A stretch of DNA of 64,000 bases from Candidatus Cloacimonadota bacterium (lineage in GTDB: Bacteria; Cloacimonadota; Cloacimonadia; Cloacimonadales; TCS61), in assembly GCA_030445745.1 (NCBI GenBank), contig JASUTE010000003.1:1-64000 (forward strand), written 5' to 3'. The notes under the pieces are model-generated. The model did not search any database. It was given only the letters and a program-made list of their open reading frames with translations, and was not told the origin of the DNA. Every line of letters begins with the position of its first letter. Position 1 is the first letter of the stretch. Below are positions 24,478 to 32,971 of the stretch, piece by piece. A program made the position numbers and the translations under genes.

Positions 24478-25842
24478 ATGTTAGGAAGAACAAAAAAAAT
24501 TCACTTTGTAGGAATAGGCGGTATTGGCATGAGTGGAATAGCCGAACTGCTATTAAACCAAGGATTTCAAATAACTGGTTCCGATTTAAAAGATTCTGCT
24601 ATTGTAAAAAAACTAAAGGCTAAAGGAGCCAAGATTACCATTGGCCACGATGCTAGCCTTGTAGGCGATGTAGATGTAATAGTGAAATCTTCGGCTGTAC
24701 ACAACGACAATCCCGAGATTGCAGCTGCTTTACAGAAAAAAATACCAGTTATTCGCCGAGCAGAGATGTTGGCAGAAATTATGAGAATGAGCTATGGAAT
24801 AGGCATTGCGGGCACTCATGGAAAAACTTCTACCACTTCAATGGTAGGAAGTATTTTAACTGCAGCAAATTTGGCTCCCACAATTATCGTGGGCGGTATT
24901 GTGAAAAATTTTGGTTCCAACAACCTACTTGGCTCAGGCAAATACATTGTGGTAGAAGCTGATGAATTCGACCGCTCATTTTTAAGCTTAAGCCCTATAA
25001 TTGCTGGTATAACCAACATTGAAGCAGACCACCTGGATTGCTATGCAAATCTGGATAATGTAAAAGAAGCGTTTGTGGAATATGCAAATAAAGTTCCCTT
25101 CTTCGGTTCGGTTATAGCCTGTCTGGACGACTTAGGTGTTCAATCGATATTACCGCATATAAACAAAGAAATTCTTACCTATGGTTTTTCCAAACAAGCT
25201 CTTATTCGTGCCCATCATTTGCAAATGGAAAACTTTCGTGCTTCCTACCAGCTAATTGTAAATGGCGAAAATAAAGGTGCAGTTGAGTTGAATGTTATGG
25301 GAGAGCATAATGTACTGAACTCACTTTTGGCTATTGGAGTAGGTTTAGAGTTGGAAATTCCCTTGGAAAAAATTAAATTGGGACTTAAACAATACAATGG
25401 AGTGTTTAGGCGGTTTGAATATAAAGGTAGTTGGCAAAACGTGGATATTTACGATGATTATGCTCATCATCCCACAGAAATATCTGCTACTTTGAAAGGA
25501 GTGAAAGCTTCCACCGATCGTAGAGTTGTAACAGTTTTTCAGCCACACCTCTACTCTCGTACCCGAGATTTTTATGAAGATTTCGGTCGTTCCTTTTTTC
25601 AATCCGATGTACTCATTATCACCCCTATTTACCCAGCCCGAGAAAAACCCATTTCTGGAGTTAGTGGTAAATTGATAGCTGATGTGGCTATACAAAGCGG
25701 GCACAAAAATGTTATATTTGTCGAAAAAAACAAAGATATTATCGAAACTATAAAAGAAGCTATTAAACCAGATGATATTGTCATAACCATGGGAGCCGGC
25801 AATATCTATAAATATGCAGAAAAACTATTGGAGCAAAAGTGA
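24478..25842 (+). CDS. murC: UDP-MurNAc:L-alanine ligase MurC
   Basis: A 454-residue Mur ligase adding the first amino acid of the stem peptide. The N-terminal HFVGIGGIGMSGIAELL, ATP loop GTHGKTSTT near 112-120, VEADEFDRSFL, NIEADHLD and YDDYAHHPTEI motifs are all intact. It follows murG with two bases between, and its stop overlaps the murB GTG start. Confidence 0.97.
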   Translation: MLGRTKKIHFVGIGGIGMSGIAELLLNQGFQITGSDLKDSAIVKKLKAKGAKITIGHDASLVGDVDVIVKSSAVHNDNPEIAAALQKKIPVIRRAEMLAEIMRMSYGIGIAGTHGKTSTTSMVGSILTAANLAPTIIVGGIVKNFGSNNLLGSGKYIVVEADEFDRSFLSLSPIIAGITNIEADHLDCYANLDNVKEAFVEYANKVPFFGSVIACLDDLGVQSILPHINKEILTYGFSKQALIRAHHLQMENFRASYQLIVNGENKGAVELNVMGEHNVLNSLLAIGVGLELEIPLEKIKLGLKQYNGVFRRFEYKGSWQNVDIYDDYAHHPTEISATLKGVKASTDRRVVTVFQPHLYSRTRDFYEDFGRSFFQSDVLIITPIYPAREKPISGVSGKLIADVAIQSGHKNVIFVEKNKDIIETIKEAIKPDDIVITMGAGNIYKYAEKLLEQK

Positions 25843-26705
25843 TAGCTATTCCTGTAGAATTGAAAAAATTAAAGGTAGAAGATGAATTTAGCAAATTCTC
25901 TCATATCCGCATTGGTTCTACTCTACCCTATTTTTTTGCTCCCCAAAACTATAACCAACTTCGGAATATTATTTTATGGGCAACAAAAAACAATTTAGAA
26001 GTTCTACCCATCGGTGGTTGTTCAAATATATTGATGGGAAAAGCACATAATACAGCTGTAATTTCAGACCAAAACCTACCTCGCAAATTAGAGTTCCGTA
26101 CAGATAGCGCAATCTGCAGTGGAAATTTAAATATCAACTACATTTTAATGCAAGCTGCTAAGCAAAATTTAAGCGGTTTGGAATTTCTAGCTGGAATCCC
26201 AGCCAATTTAGGTGGCGTCATAAAGATGAATGCGGGAGCAGACAACCAGAATATTTCTAATATTTTACAGAAAATCACTGTTATGAATTTGGCTGGTAAA
26301 ATTGTAGAATATGATGTTTCTGAATTGGAATTTGATTATCGAAATTGCAAAATAGAGGGTTTTATTTTAGCTGCTAGCTTGAAGCTATCTGCCCATACCG
26401 ATTCCTATAAAAAAATTAAAAAGTATTTGCAAAAAAGAAAAGCTTCCCAACCGCTGAAAAGTAATAATTTAGGTTGTTTTTTCAAAAACCCTACCTTTGC
26501 TTCAGCTGGGCAACTTATAGATAAAGCTGGATTGAAAGGATTTTCCTACAAAAATATGCAAGTTAGCAAATTACATGCTAATTTTCTAATTAATAACGGT
26601 AGTGCCAACTTTCAGCAAGCTACACAACTTATAAAAATAGTAAAACAGAAGGTGAAGGAGAAATTTTCTGTAAACTTAGAATTAGAAGTGAAGGTGATAG
26701 AATGA
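25839..26705 (+). CDS. murB: UDP-N-acetylenolpyruvoylglucosamine reductase MurB
   Basis: A 288-residue FAD enzyme reducing enolpyruvyl-UDP-GlcNAc to UDP-MurNAc. FAD-binding motifs GGCSNILM (59-66) and LAGIPANLGGVIKMNAGA (118-134) are present, as is FFKNPTFASAGQLIDKAGLKG near 214-235. The position of the usual catalytic Ser in G-S-x-F-K-N-P is Cys213, and the GGGSN motif reads GGCSN. The lack of an extra loop before that motif gives it the short, type II look. Start is GTG overlapping the murC stop; murA is not in the window. Confidence 0.9.
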   Translation: MIAIPVELKKLKVEDEFSKFSHIRIGSTLPYFFAPQNYNQLRNIILWATKNNLEVLPIGGCSNILMGKAHNTAVISDQNLPRKLEFRTDSAICSGNLNINYILMQAAKQNLSGLEFLAGIPANLGGVIKMNAGADNQNISNILQKITVMNLAGKIVEYDVSELEFDYRNCKIEGFILAASLKLSAHTDSYKKIKKYLQKRKASQPLKSNNLGCFFKNPTFASAGQLIDKAGLKGFSYKNMQVSKLHANFLINNGSANFQQATQLIKIVKQKVKEKFSVNLELEVKVIE

Positions 26706-27454
26706 GTAAAAAAAGAAGAGGCTACAGTCGCTATTTCTTCCTATTTTTACTTATTATTATTTTGCTTGTTTCAGCTTATTATGGTGTGCGCAGTTTATTG
26801 GTTTCTTGGAATATTTTCCAAATAGAAAAAATAGAAATAAGTGGGTATGAGAATTTGGAAAAGGACTTTTTATTATATTTTGCTCGCGATTTTTTAGGCA
26901 AAAACCTATTTTCCATCTCTCAACAAGACGTGCTAAATAAATACGATAATATCGTACGGGTAAAATCGGTAGAGATGAGTCGCCATATTCCTAATGTACT
27001 CAAACTGAAATTCCAGGAAAGAAAAGGTATTTTCCAAGTTAAAACAGCTGAGGGTAATCTTTTTCCTATTGATGAAGAAAAGATAGTTTTGGACAACGAC
27101 AATTTCTATAATTCTGAAGTTTTACCTGTGATAGATACAAATATAAAAACTGCTGAGATAAAGATAGGTGAGGTAGTTGATGATTTTTTTGTGGACAGAA
27201 TTTTGGAACTATATGAAAAAATCTTAGCTGCAGATAAGAATTTCATTGATAAAATCTCGGAATTTTATCTTGATGATAACCAGATAGTTTTGGTAGAAGC
27301 AAGTAAGGGATATAAAATAATTTTGGGAGAAGAAAATATAGCTTCTAAGCTAAAAAGATTTTCTTTTTTGGAACAGCATCGTACTTTCGAAGCAGGCATC
27401 GTGGTGGATCTACAGTTTCCCAATTCCCTAATCATAAGAACGGAGGATGAATGA
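26702..27454 (+). CDS. ftsQ: Cell division protein FtsQ/DivIB
   Basis: A 250-residue bitopic protein: basic cytoplasmic N-terminus (MSKKRRGYSRY), one membrane helix (about 10-32), a POTRA domain starting WNIFQIEKIEISGYENL, and a FtsQ beta domain with VKSVEMSRHIPNVLKLKFQERKGI near 82-105. FtsQ scaffolds FtsL/FtsB at the division site. Position between murB and ftsA is as in many dcw clusters. It overlaps both neighbours by 4 bases. Confidence 0.9.
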   Translation: MSKKRRGYSRYFFLFLLIIILLVSAYYGVRSLLVSWNIFQIEKIEISGYENLEKDFLLYFARDFLGKNLFSISQQDVLNKYDNIVRVKSVEMSRHIPNVLKLKFQERKGIFQVKTAEGNLFPIDEEKIVLDNDNFYNSEVLPVIDTNIKTAEIKIGEVVDDFFVDRILELYEKILAADKNFIDKISEFYLDDNQIVLVEASKGYKIILGEENIASKLKRFSFLEQHRTFEAGIVVDLQFPNSLIIRTEDE

Positions 27455-28701
27455 AATCAGGACAAATTTTCACAGCTATAGATATAGGAACCACCAAAAT
27501 TTGCACTATTATTGCCATGATCAATGAAGAAGATAAACTGGAAGTAAAGGGAATAGGTAAAAGTAGAACTCGCGGTATGGAAAATGGACGTGTTATCGAC
27601 ATGCAACTTGCTACCATCTCTATAAAAGAAGCTATAAATGCAGCCGAGGAAAAAGCTGAAAGAAAAGCAAAAAATATCTATGTGGGCATTGCCGGAGAAC
27701 ATATTCGCAGTTTTAACGCTTTAGGACGTATTTCCATTGCCGATGAAGGTGCCGAAATAACACCTGAACACGTAAGCATGGTGATAAAAGATGCCAAAAC
27801 TAATATCAAAAGAAAACCTGGTGGTAATAAACTGGAAATTATTCATGCTATTCCCCAGTATTTCGATGTAGACGGCCAAAAAGGTATTATGAATCCTATT
27901 AATATGAATGGTTATAACCTCTCGGCTTTTGTCCACGTGGTAATGGCAGATATTCACAGTATGGAAAACATAAAAAAATGTGTAGAAATGAATCATTACA
28001 AAGTAAAAGAGATCTTTTTAGAACCCATAGCATCGGCTCATGCTGTATTAAATGAAGTAGAGAAAAAATTGGGTTCTATCTTAATCGATATTGGCGGAGG
28101 TACAACAGATATAGCTGTATTTTATAAAGGCAGTATTCGTTTTAGCGCTGTTTTACCCCTAGGTGGAGAAAAAATTACCCAAGACCTTTCCATCGGTCTG
28201 AAAACATCTCCACAAATTGCCGAACAAATAAAAATAGAATATGGAAATGCTTTGGTGGCTAATAAAAACAGCAAAGAACAGATCGAAATAGAAGGCATTG
28301 GGGGCAGACCCAACCGTAAAAAATCTCTCTACTATATCTCTTCAATAATAGAAGCCAGAATGCGGGAAATTTTCGAGCAGGCCTATAATTTGCTAAACGA
28401 CAACAACAACCTGAGCTTGATAAGTGCTGGACTTACAATAAGCGGCGGAGCTTCCCAATTAAAAAACTGCGCAATTTTAGCCGAAAAGGTGTTTAATCAG
28501 TCTACCAAAATAGGCTACCCCGACCTAAGCAGGTTGGCGGGGCCTACCGAAAGCTTGAACAGTCCTATGTATGCCACTACAGTTGGAATTCTATACCATG
28601 CCTACGATCAGAAAAAAAATGCTCGTTCGCAAATAAATCAGTCGCGACAAAATGATTCTTTTTTGAATTTTTTTAAAAGAATTTTTGCTTATTTTAGTTA
28701 A
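27451..28701 (+). CDS. ftsA: Cell division actin-like protein FtsA
   Basis: A 416-residue actin-fold ATPase tethering FtsZ to the membrane. Phosphate 1 loop AIDIGTTKICTII near 7-19, the 1C subdomain, phosphate 2 loop LIDIGGGTTDIAVF near 210-223, and adenosine motif SGGASQLKN near 331 are present. The C-terminal end QNDSFLNFFKRIFAYFS is an amphipathic membrane-targeting helix. Starts within the ftsQ end. Confidence 0.96.
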   Translation: MKSGQIFTAIDIGTTKICTIIAMINEEDKLEVKGIGKSRTRGMENGRVIDMQLATISIKEAINAAEEKAERKAKNIYVGIAGEHIRSFNALGRISIADEGAEITPEHVSMVIKDAKTNIKRKPGGNKLEIIHAIPQYFDVDGQKGIMNPINMNGYNLSAFVHVVMADIHSMENIKKCVEMNHYKVKEIFLEPIASAHAVLNEVEKKLGSILIDIGGGTTDIAVFYKGSIRFSAVLPLGGEKITQDLSIGLKTSPQIAEQIKIEYGNALVANKNSKEQIEIEGIGGRPNRKKSLYYISSIIEARMREIFEQAYNLLNDNNNLSLISAGLTISGGASQLKNCAILAEKVFNQSTKIGYPDLSRLAGPTESLNSPMYATTVGILYHAYDQKKNARSQINQSRQNDSFLNFFKRIFAYFS

Positions 28702-28715
28702 AACCGGGAGGAAAT

Positions 28716-29873
28716 ATGTTAGATCTTGATTTAACAGCCGATGAAGTGCCCATAGGCACGAATATAAAGGTAATTGGAGTAGGTGGAGCAGGCGGAAATG
28801 CTGTAAACACAATGATAGAAAACAATTTAAGTGGTGTAGAATTTATAGCTGCTAATACCGATCTCATCAATTTGAAAAATTCCAAATCGAAAATTAAATT
28901 GCAGCTAGGAAAACAGACTACCAAAGGTTTAGGTACTGGTGCTAACCCCGAAATAGGGAAAAAATCAGCTGAAGAATCTAGCGAAGAGATACGCGAATAC
29001 CTGGAAAATACCGATCTACTTTTTATAGCAGCTGGCATGGGTGGTGGTACTGGTACTGGTGCTTCCCCTGTTATCGCTCAAATAGCCAAAGATATGGAAA
29101 TTCTCACAGTTGCAATTGTCAACCGCCCCTTTAGCTATGAAGGACGCAATCGACTGCATAATGCTGAAAAGGGAATTAAAGAATTAACTGAGCTGGTAGA
29201 TTCTATTATGGTAATACCAAACGATAAAATTTATGAAGAATATCCCTCTTTGACTGTAAAAGAAGCGTTTAACAAAGCCAACTTGATATTATTGGATGCT
29301 GCCAAAGGAATTACGGAAATCATCAATAGCAGTGGTCATATAAATGTCGATTTTGCTGACGTGAAAACAGTGATGGCCAATCGTGGACTTTCGATGATAG
29401 GAATTGGTATTGGTGAAGGCGAAAATAGGGCTGCAGAAGCGGTTGAAAAAGCCATGAACAATCCATTATTAACCGATGTGGAACTAAGTAATGCCAAAGG
29501 CATTCTCATCAATATAACAGCTGGCGAAGATTTTCGTATGAGTGAATTTAAAGAAATTTCACAGAAAATTGCTGAGAAAACCGGCGATCAGGGTGAATTC
29601 TTTGTGGGTTTGGTAAATTCTGACGATATGGAAGATAAGATAAAGATAACCCTGATAGCAACTGGTTTGAACGGAGAACCAAGCATCGATTTTGAATCGG
29701 AAATGCCCGATTTCCCCACTGTTAAAGATGAAGAAGAAGAATTGGGAGAAGTAGCAGAAAAAATTAAATTGGCCGATTCCATGGAATTGGATAAAAAAGA
29801 TGAGAAAAAAAAGAATGATAAAAATAATTTACAAATGGAGATTCCAGCTTTTCTAAGAAAATTTTCTAATTAG
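28716..29873 (+). CDS. ftsZ: Cell division GTPase FtsZ
   Basis: A 385-residue tubulin homologue. It has GVGGAGGNAVNTM near 22-34, the tubulin signature GGGTGTGASP near 108-117, and NRPFSYEGRNRL. A Glu/Lys-rich linker (about 325-370) leads to the conserved C-terminal peptide IPAFLRKFS, the site bound by FtsA. A strong RBS (GGGAGGAAAT) 14 bases after ftsA suggests separately boosted translation. Confidence 0.98.
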   Translation: MLDLDLTADEVPIGTNIKVIGVGGAGGNAVNTMIENNLSGVEFIAANTDLINLKNSKSKIKLQLGKQTTKGLGTGANPEIGKKSAEESSEEIREYLENTDLLFIAAGMGGGTGTGASPVIAQIAKDMEILTVAIVNRPFSYEGRNRLHNAEKGIKELTELVDSIMVIPNDKIYEEYPSLTVKEAFNKANLILLDAAKGITEIINSSGHINVDFADVKTVMANRGLSMIGIGIGEGENRAAEAVEKAMNNPLLTDVELSNAKGILINITAGEDFRMSEFKEISQKIAEKTGDQGEFFVGLVNSDDMEDKIKITLIATGLNGEPSIDFESEMPDFPTVKDEEEELGEVAEKIKLADSMELDKKDEKKKNDKNNLQMEIPAFLRKFSN

Positions 29874-29885
29874 AAAGTGGAAAAA

Positions 29886-30245
29886 ATGGAATATTTAGCT
29901 GTTCAGGTAATTTTATTAGCTGTTTCAATTTATCTGGTAGAACGTCTAACCAAACTTTTCTACATCGAAGATTTTTTATATTCACTTCTGGCTGCTTTTG
30001 TGCTAGCCTTGGTAAACAGCTTCATTCGTCCTGTACTCTTGTTTATCTCATTTCCCATCAATTTTCTTACTTTGGGACTATTTACATTTTTCGTAAATGG
30101 CTTTTGTTTGCAAATTGCTGCTATGCTAATTCCAAAATTCAAAGTAAAAGGATGTTTTTCTGCAGCCTTAGCTGCTCTTTTGATATCTCTGGTGAAGATG
30201 CTATTAACAAATTTAAAATTTGGTAGGAAATGTGAGTTGAGTTGA
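29886..30245 (+). CDS. Four-TM phage-holin-like (PF04020-type) membrane protein
   Basis: A 119-residue protein with about four membrane helices and the family pattern SLLAAFVLALVNSFIRPVLLFISFPINFLTLGLFTFFVNG spread over residues 33-75. Despite its holin-like name the family is widespread in chromosomes with no known role; no phage genes are near. A GTG nine bases upstream is an alternative start. It lies 12 bases after ftsZ and is probably on the dcw transcript. Confidence 0.72.
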   Translation: MEYLAVQVILLAVSIYLVERLTKLFYIEDFLYSLLAAFVLALVNSFIRPVLLFISFPINFLTLGLFTFFVNGFCLQIAAMLIPKFKVKGCFSAALAALLISLVKMLLTNLKFGRKCELS

Positions 30246-30261
30246 TTGGAAAGGAAAAGTT

Positions 30262-30690
30262 ATGGAATATAAATTTTACTCTAATGCAGATTACGAAAAA
30301 ATGATAGAGTTGTGGGAAGCTGCTCAACTTCCTTATAAACCTAACGGACGTGATAGCAAAGAGAAAATCGCCTCGTCTTTGAAAAATTCCAATTTACGCA
30401 TATTGCTTGCCTACATTAATTCGCAGCTAGTTGGCTCTATCATTGTTACCCACGATGGACGTAAAGGCTGGATTAATCGCTTGGCTGTGCACCCAAATTA
30501 TTGGCACAAAGGTCTTGCTAGCAAATTGATACAAAAAGCTGAGCAAATTTTGCAAGATATGAATATCGAGATCTTCGCCTGCCTTATAGAAGATTGGAAT
30601 AAAGCTTCGCTACAGCTTTTTCAGAAAAATGGATATACCAAACACGAAGATATATTTTATCTAACCAAAAGAAAGCACCCAGATGTATAA
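30262..30690 (+). CDS. GNAT-family N-acetyltransferase
   Basis: A 142-residue acetyltransferase with the acetyl-CoA-binding core INRLAVHPNYWHKGLASKLIQKAE near 72-95 (the R/Q-x-x-G-x-A loop reads HKGLAS) and the GNAT C-terminal strand LFQKNGYTKHEDIFYL. Target is unknown: could be an amino-acid, protein N-terminus or small amine. A purine-rich GGAAAGGAAAAG precedes the ATG. Last gene of the plus-strand dcw run. Confidence 0.82.
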   Translation: MEYKFYSNADYEKMIELWEAAQLPYKPNGRDSKEKIASSLKNSNLRILLAYINSQLVGSIIVTHDGRKGWINRLAVHPNYWHKGLASKLIQKAEQILQDMNIEIFACLIEDWNKASLQLFQKNGYTKHEDIFYLTKRKHPDV

Positions 30691-30707
30691 AAACAGCATG
30701 CAGTTAA

Positions 30708-30929
30708 TTACAAATTTTACAATCAGCAGTTTTATTTTCACACATAACAACTGCAAAATATTTTAATTTAAATAAAGAGCGAAAAAAGGCGCTCGATTCT
30801 TATATCATCGAAAATTTCGGGGAAACAGTAAGTAATACAACAGAAAAATTGCAAGAGAGATGCGGTTTGCCACCAGAATATCCACTTGTGCCGAAATCTG
30901 TAAGTACAGCAATCAATTGCTTTGATTGA
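30708..30929 (+). pseudogene. Start-less open frame, probable gene remnant
   Basis: A 73-codon open frame with no start codon, ending at TGA 30927-30929. It reads as protein-like (KERKKALDSYIIENFGE, then LQERCGLPPEYPLVPKSVS). The GLPPEYPLVP stretch resembles the C-terminal part of Ros/MucR regulators, but the zinc-finger half is absent, so this is only a hint. The segment up to about 31100 contains no complete gene on either strand and looks like decayed DNA. Confidence 0.25.
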
Positions 30930-31103
30930 CGATATGGACATCGAAAAAGTTACGAGTATACAAAATACTAGATAACGTCCAGAAAGAGTTGTAAAAATAG
31001 TTGAGCCAAAATTCGATCCTCATAATTTGGTTAAGCAAAAATCTTTTATGAGGAATTTACATACTTTTTTGGACTTGACTTCTTCACCATCTCTGTTATC
31101 ATT

Positions 31104-31268
31104 CTAATATCTGCCATACATTCGTGTAAATACAATATCTCCTCCAGTACAAGCATCATATAGCTGTTGAAGTTCTGTGTTATTCATAGTTGCCGTAGAT
31201 TAAACTACCATTGAAAATAAGTTAAAACAAAATAGCAATACAAACATAATTGATAAAAAATTCTTCAT
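31104..31268 (-). pseudogene. Broken exported-protein gene (signal peptide, then stop codons)
   Basis: A strong RBS (AGGAGGAAACG) and ATG at 31268 open a clear signal peptide (MKNFLSIMFVLLFCFNLFS), but TAA occurs at codon 23 (31202-31200). The same frame continues NNTELQQLYDACTGGDIVFTRMYGRY before a TAG at 31106-31104. The ...ACTGGDIVF... part resembles the opening of parallel beta-helix proteins (GDTIYLHEG-like). It follows the exported protein at 31278-32678 by 9 bases and was probably its operon partner. Confidence 0.5.
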
Positions 31269-31277
31269 CGTTTCCTC

Positions 31278-32678
31278 CTATTTAATTAATGATACTTTTT
31301 TAATACATTTTAATTTATCGTTTTGGATTAATTGAATAAAATATACTCCTGAAGTATAACTACTTGCATTCCAAGTTATCGAATGAAATCCACCGATTTT
31401 CTGTTCTTGAAGAATAACATCAGCTAATTGCCCTTTTACATTAAATACATTTATTTCAATGTCTGTCGGTTTGGAAATTGTATAAGAAATCGTTATTTCC
31501 GGATTAAAAGGATTAGGATAACACCTGAAATCAATTACATCAGGTAATACGACGTTTTCATCTATCGCTGATACTTGCCCCATTGCATCACATTTTACAA
31601 TTGTTATATAATCGCTCCAATAATCTTTTCCAAGATATATTATATATTGGTCGGTACGCTCTAAGATAGTTCTATCACCTTGAGCATTTAATCCAACCAA
31701 TCTTGGAACTTGCCAGATAATTTCACGATCATTATTAAACTTAGTAATATTATCTCCACCTTGAATAAGGTAATTACTATCTTGAGTGTGAAACATCGAA
31801 GTTATACCACCAACATTATTGACCTTTTCTGTCCAAATTGTATCTCCAATTGCATTCATTTTTATCAAATATCCAAAATATTCTCGTTCAACAGTATTAT
31901 TGATATGACCACCAATTAGAAGTTCACTTTCTGAATTCTCAATTATACATTTTGCTAAGTCAATCGAATTTGCAGTACCATTATATGTCCAAGTCCATAG
32001 AGAATCACCTGTTGCATTAGTTTTTATCACAAGTATGTCGCGGTGATTAATTCCAAAAACATAACCGGTTAATGCATATCCTTCGTCTGAAGTTTGAATA
32101 ACCGAATATCCTCCTCCATATCCAAAGCCATCCGGTAAATATGTCTCTCGCCAGATAAGATTTCCGTTCAAATCAAATTTCTGTAAACTAATAGAACCAT
32201 CCATAGAACCACCAGTAGTTACCATATTTCCGTCAATGGTAAGTTCAATGGCTTCTGTTCCGTAATCGTTATCTAATTGTACAACCCATTCAATAACACC
32301 GTCAGGATATCGCTTCAGTAAATATCGTCCGCCACCCCAGAAATTATTTCCTATAGTAATAAAACTACCGTCAGCTAAAACTATAAAACCGGAAGGTTCC
32401 GGTCCTGTGATAAAATCTACCATATCTATATTTGCCCATTCCAGGTTGCCATCACTATCAGTTTTCATCATAAAACCTTGGTTTGAAGTAAGTTCATCAC
32501 TCCAAATTGAGCCAATAACAGCATATCCTTCATCCGGACATACTCTAATATCTTCTACGAAATAAGATACATCTTCTCCGAATGGTTGGTAGTTTTTAAC
32601 CCAAGTGTCTTGCGCAAACAAGCCAAAAGCCAAAAGCAAAAAATAAAAAATAAAAATAATAGATTTTCTTCGGTTCAT
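31278..32678 (-). CDS. Exported propeller-like repeat protein with C-terminal sorting/FlgD-Ig domain
   Basis: A 466-residue secreted protein. Signal peptide about 1-22 (LLLAFGLFAQ). The body has at least six repeats of about 50 residues with the pattern DEGYALTGY...VIKTNATGDSLWTWTY, a delta-60/beta-propeller-like arrangement. The C-terminal 80 residues begin CYPNPFNPEITISYTI and end SGVYFIQLIQN...KVSLIK, the FlgD-Ig/type A sorting domain seen in proteins exported by type IX-like routes. Function unknown; surface or extracellular location is inferred. It is a close paralogue of the gene at 38384-39802 (shared QDTW...YQPFG...DEGYAV). It is preceded by the duplicated leader module and a strong AGGGAGG. 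Confidence 0.75.
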   Translation of the reverse strand: MNRRKSIIFIFYFLLLAFGLFAQDTWVKNYQPFGEDVSYFVEDIRVCPDEGYAVIGSIWSDELTSNQGFMMKTDSDGNLEWANIDMVDFITGPEPSGFIVLADGSFITIGNNFWGGGRYLLKRYPDGVIEWVVQLDNDYGTEAIELTIDGNMVTTGGSMDGSISLQKFDLNGNLIWRETYLPDGFGYGGGYSVIQTSDEGYALTGYVFGINHRDILVIKTNATGDSLWTWTYNGTANSIDLAKCIIENSESELLIGGHINNTVEREYFGYLIKMNAIGDTIWTEKVNNVGGITSMFHTQDSNYLIQGGDNITKFNNDREIIWQVPRLVGLNAQGDRTILERTDQYIIYLGKDYWSDYITIVKCDAMGQVSAIDENVVLPDVIDFRCYPNPFNPEITISYTISKPTDIEINVFNVKGQLADVILQEQKIGGFHSITWNASSYTSGVYFIQLIQNDKLKCIKKVSLIK

Positions 32679-32688
32679 TTTTCCCTCC

Positions 32689-32766
32689 CTAATTTATTAA
32701 GGTTATCTTCCTATCACGGCTGCAAGCTAAAAAATAGTTAGAACCGTGATTTCCTGAGCTACACAT
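32689..32766 (-). CDS. Conserved 25-codon leader frame, copy 1
   Basis: A 25-residue frame beginning MCSSGNHGSNYFL, with AGGAG eight bases before its ATG and its TAG stop touching the AGGGAGG that serves the exported-protein gene. An equally long frame with the same first 13 residues precedes the exported gene at 39898-41397. The second half differs mostly at non-synonymous positions but keeps length, frame and stop position (TAG here, TGA there). It may be a leader peptide with translational coupling, or a hairpin RNA that happens to be open. Confidence 0.4.
   Translation of the reverse strand: MCSSGNHGSNYFLACSRDRKITLIN
32713..32750 (-). promoter_or_regulatory. Leader hairpin before the exported-protein gene, copy 1
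   Basis: On the minus-strand RNA AUCACGG and CCGUGAU form a 7-bp stem enclosing UUCUAACUAUUUUUUAGC..., with a possible inner CUAA/UUAG pairing. In copy 2 (41474-41509) the right arm carries U for C, giving a G-U pair, so pairing is kept despite the change. Confidence 0.45.
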
Positions 32767-32854
32767 ACACTACACTCCTATAACATCCCGCATTTTTTGC
32801 AAAATTTACCGATCACAGTCCTCTCATACCGGAAAATAGTTATTGTAAAAGTTG

Positions 32855-32860
32855 TGTCAA
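32855..32860 (-). promoter_or_regulatory. TTGACA -35-like element in leader module copy 1
   Basis: Minus-strand TTTGACACAACTTTTACAA is identical in both module copies and lies about 90 bases before the leader frame. Transcription from here would include the 25-codon frame and hairpin in a 5' leader of roughly 150 bases. Confidence 0.35.
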
Positions 32861-32937
32861 ATAATTTCTTAAAAATTAGTTGCAGATAAATAATTGCTAG
32901 GTTGTTAATATCATTGATTAAATTTGTAAATGTAATA

Positions 32938-32971
32938 AAAAAAGCCACCCTGGCTGGCAAGAGTGGCTTTT
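32938..32971 (-). terminator. Terminator after the heparinase-like gene
   Basis: Minus-strand AAAAGCCACTC and GGGTGGCTTTT pair over 11 bases and run into a T-tract of seven. It starts 16 bases after the stop of the 32987-37558 gene and forms the outer end of the duplicated module. Confidence 0.85.

Noticed and set aside
29886-30245. Phage origin suggested by the holin-like protein after ftsZ
   Set aside because: PF04020-type proteins are common chromosomal proteins; no other phage gene, integrase or attachment site lies nearby.
30777-30794. GAGCG...CGCTC hairpin as terminator of the dcw transcript
   Set aside because: Five-base stem and no T-tract on the plus strand, and the start-less open frame runs through it; not convincing as a terminator.
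32778-32960. A 60-residue minus-strand open frame inside leader module copy 1
   Set aside because: The same region in copy 2 carries indels that break this frame (for example one base fewer between GTGAT and TGCGGG) while the shorter 25-codon frame is kept, so the long frame is not conserved.
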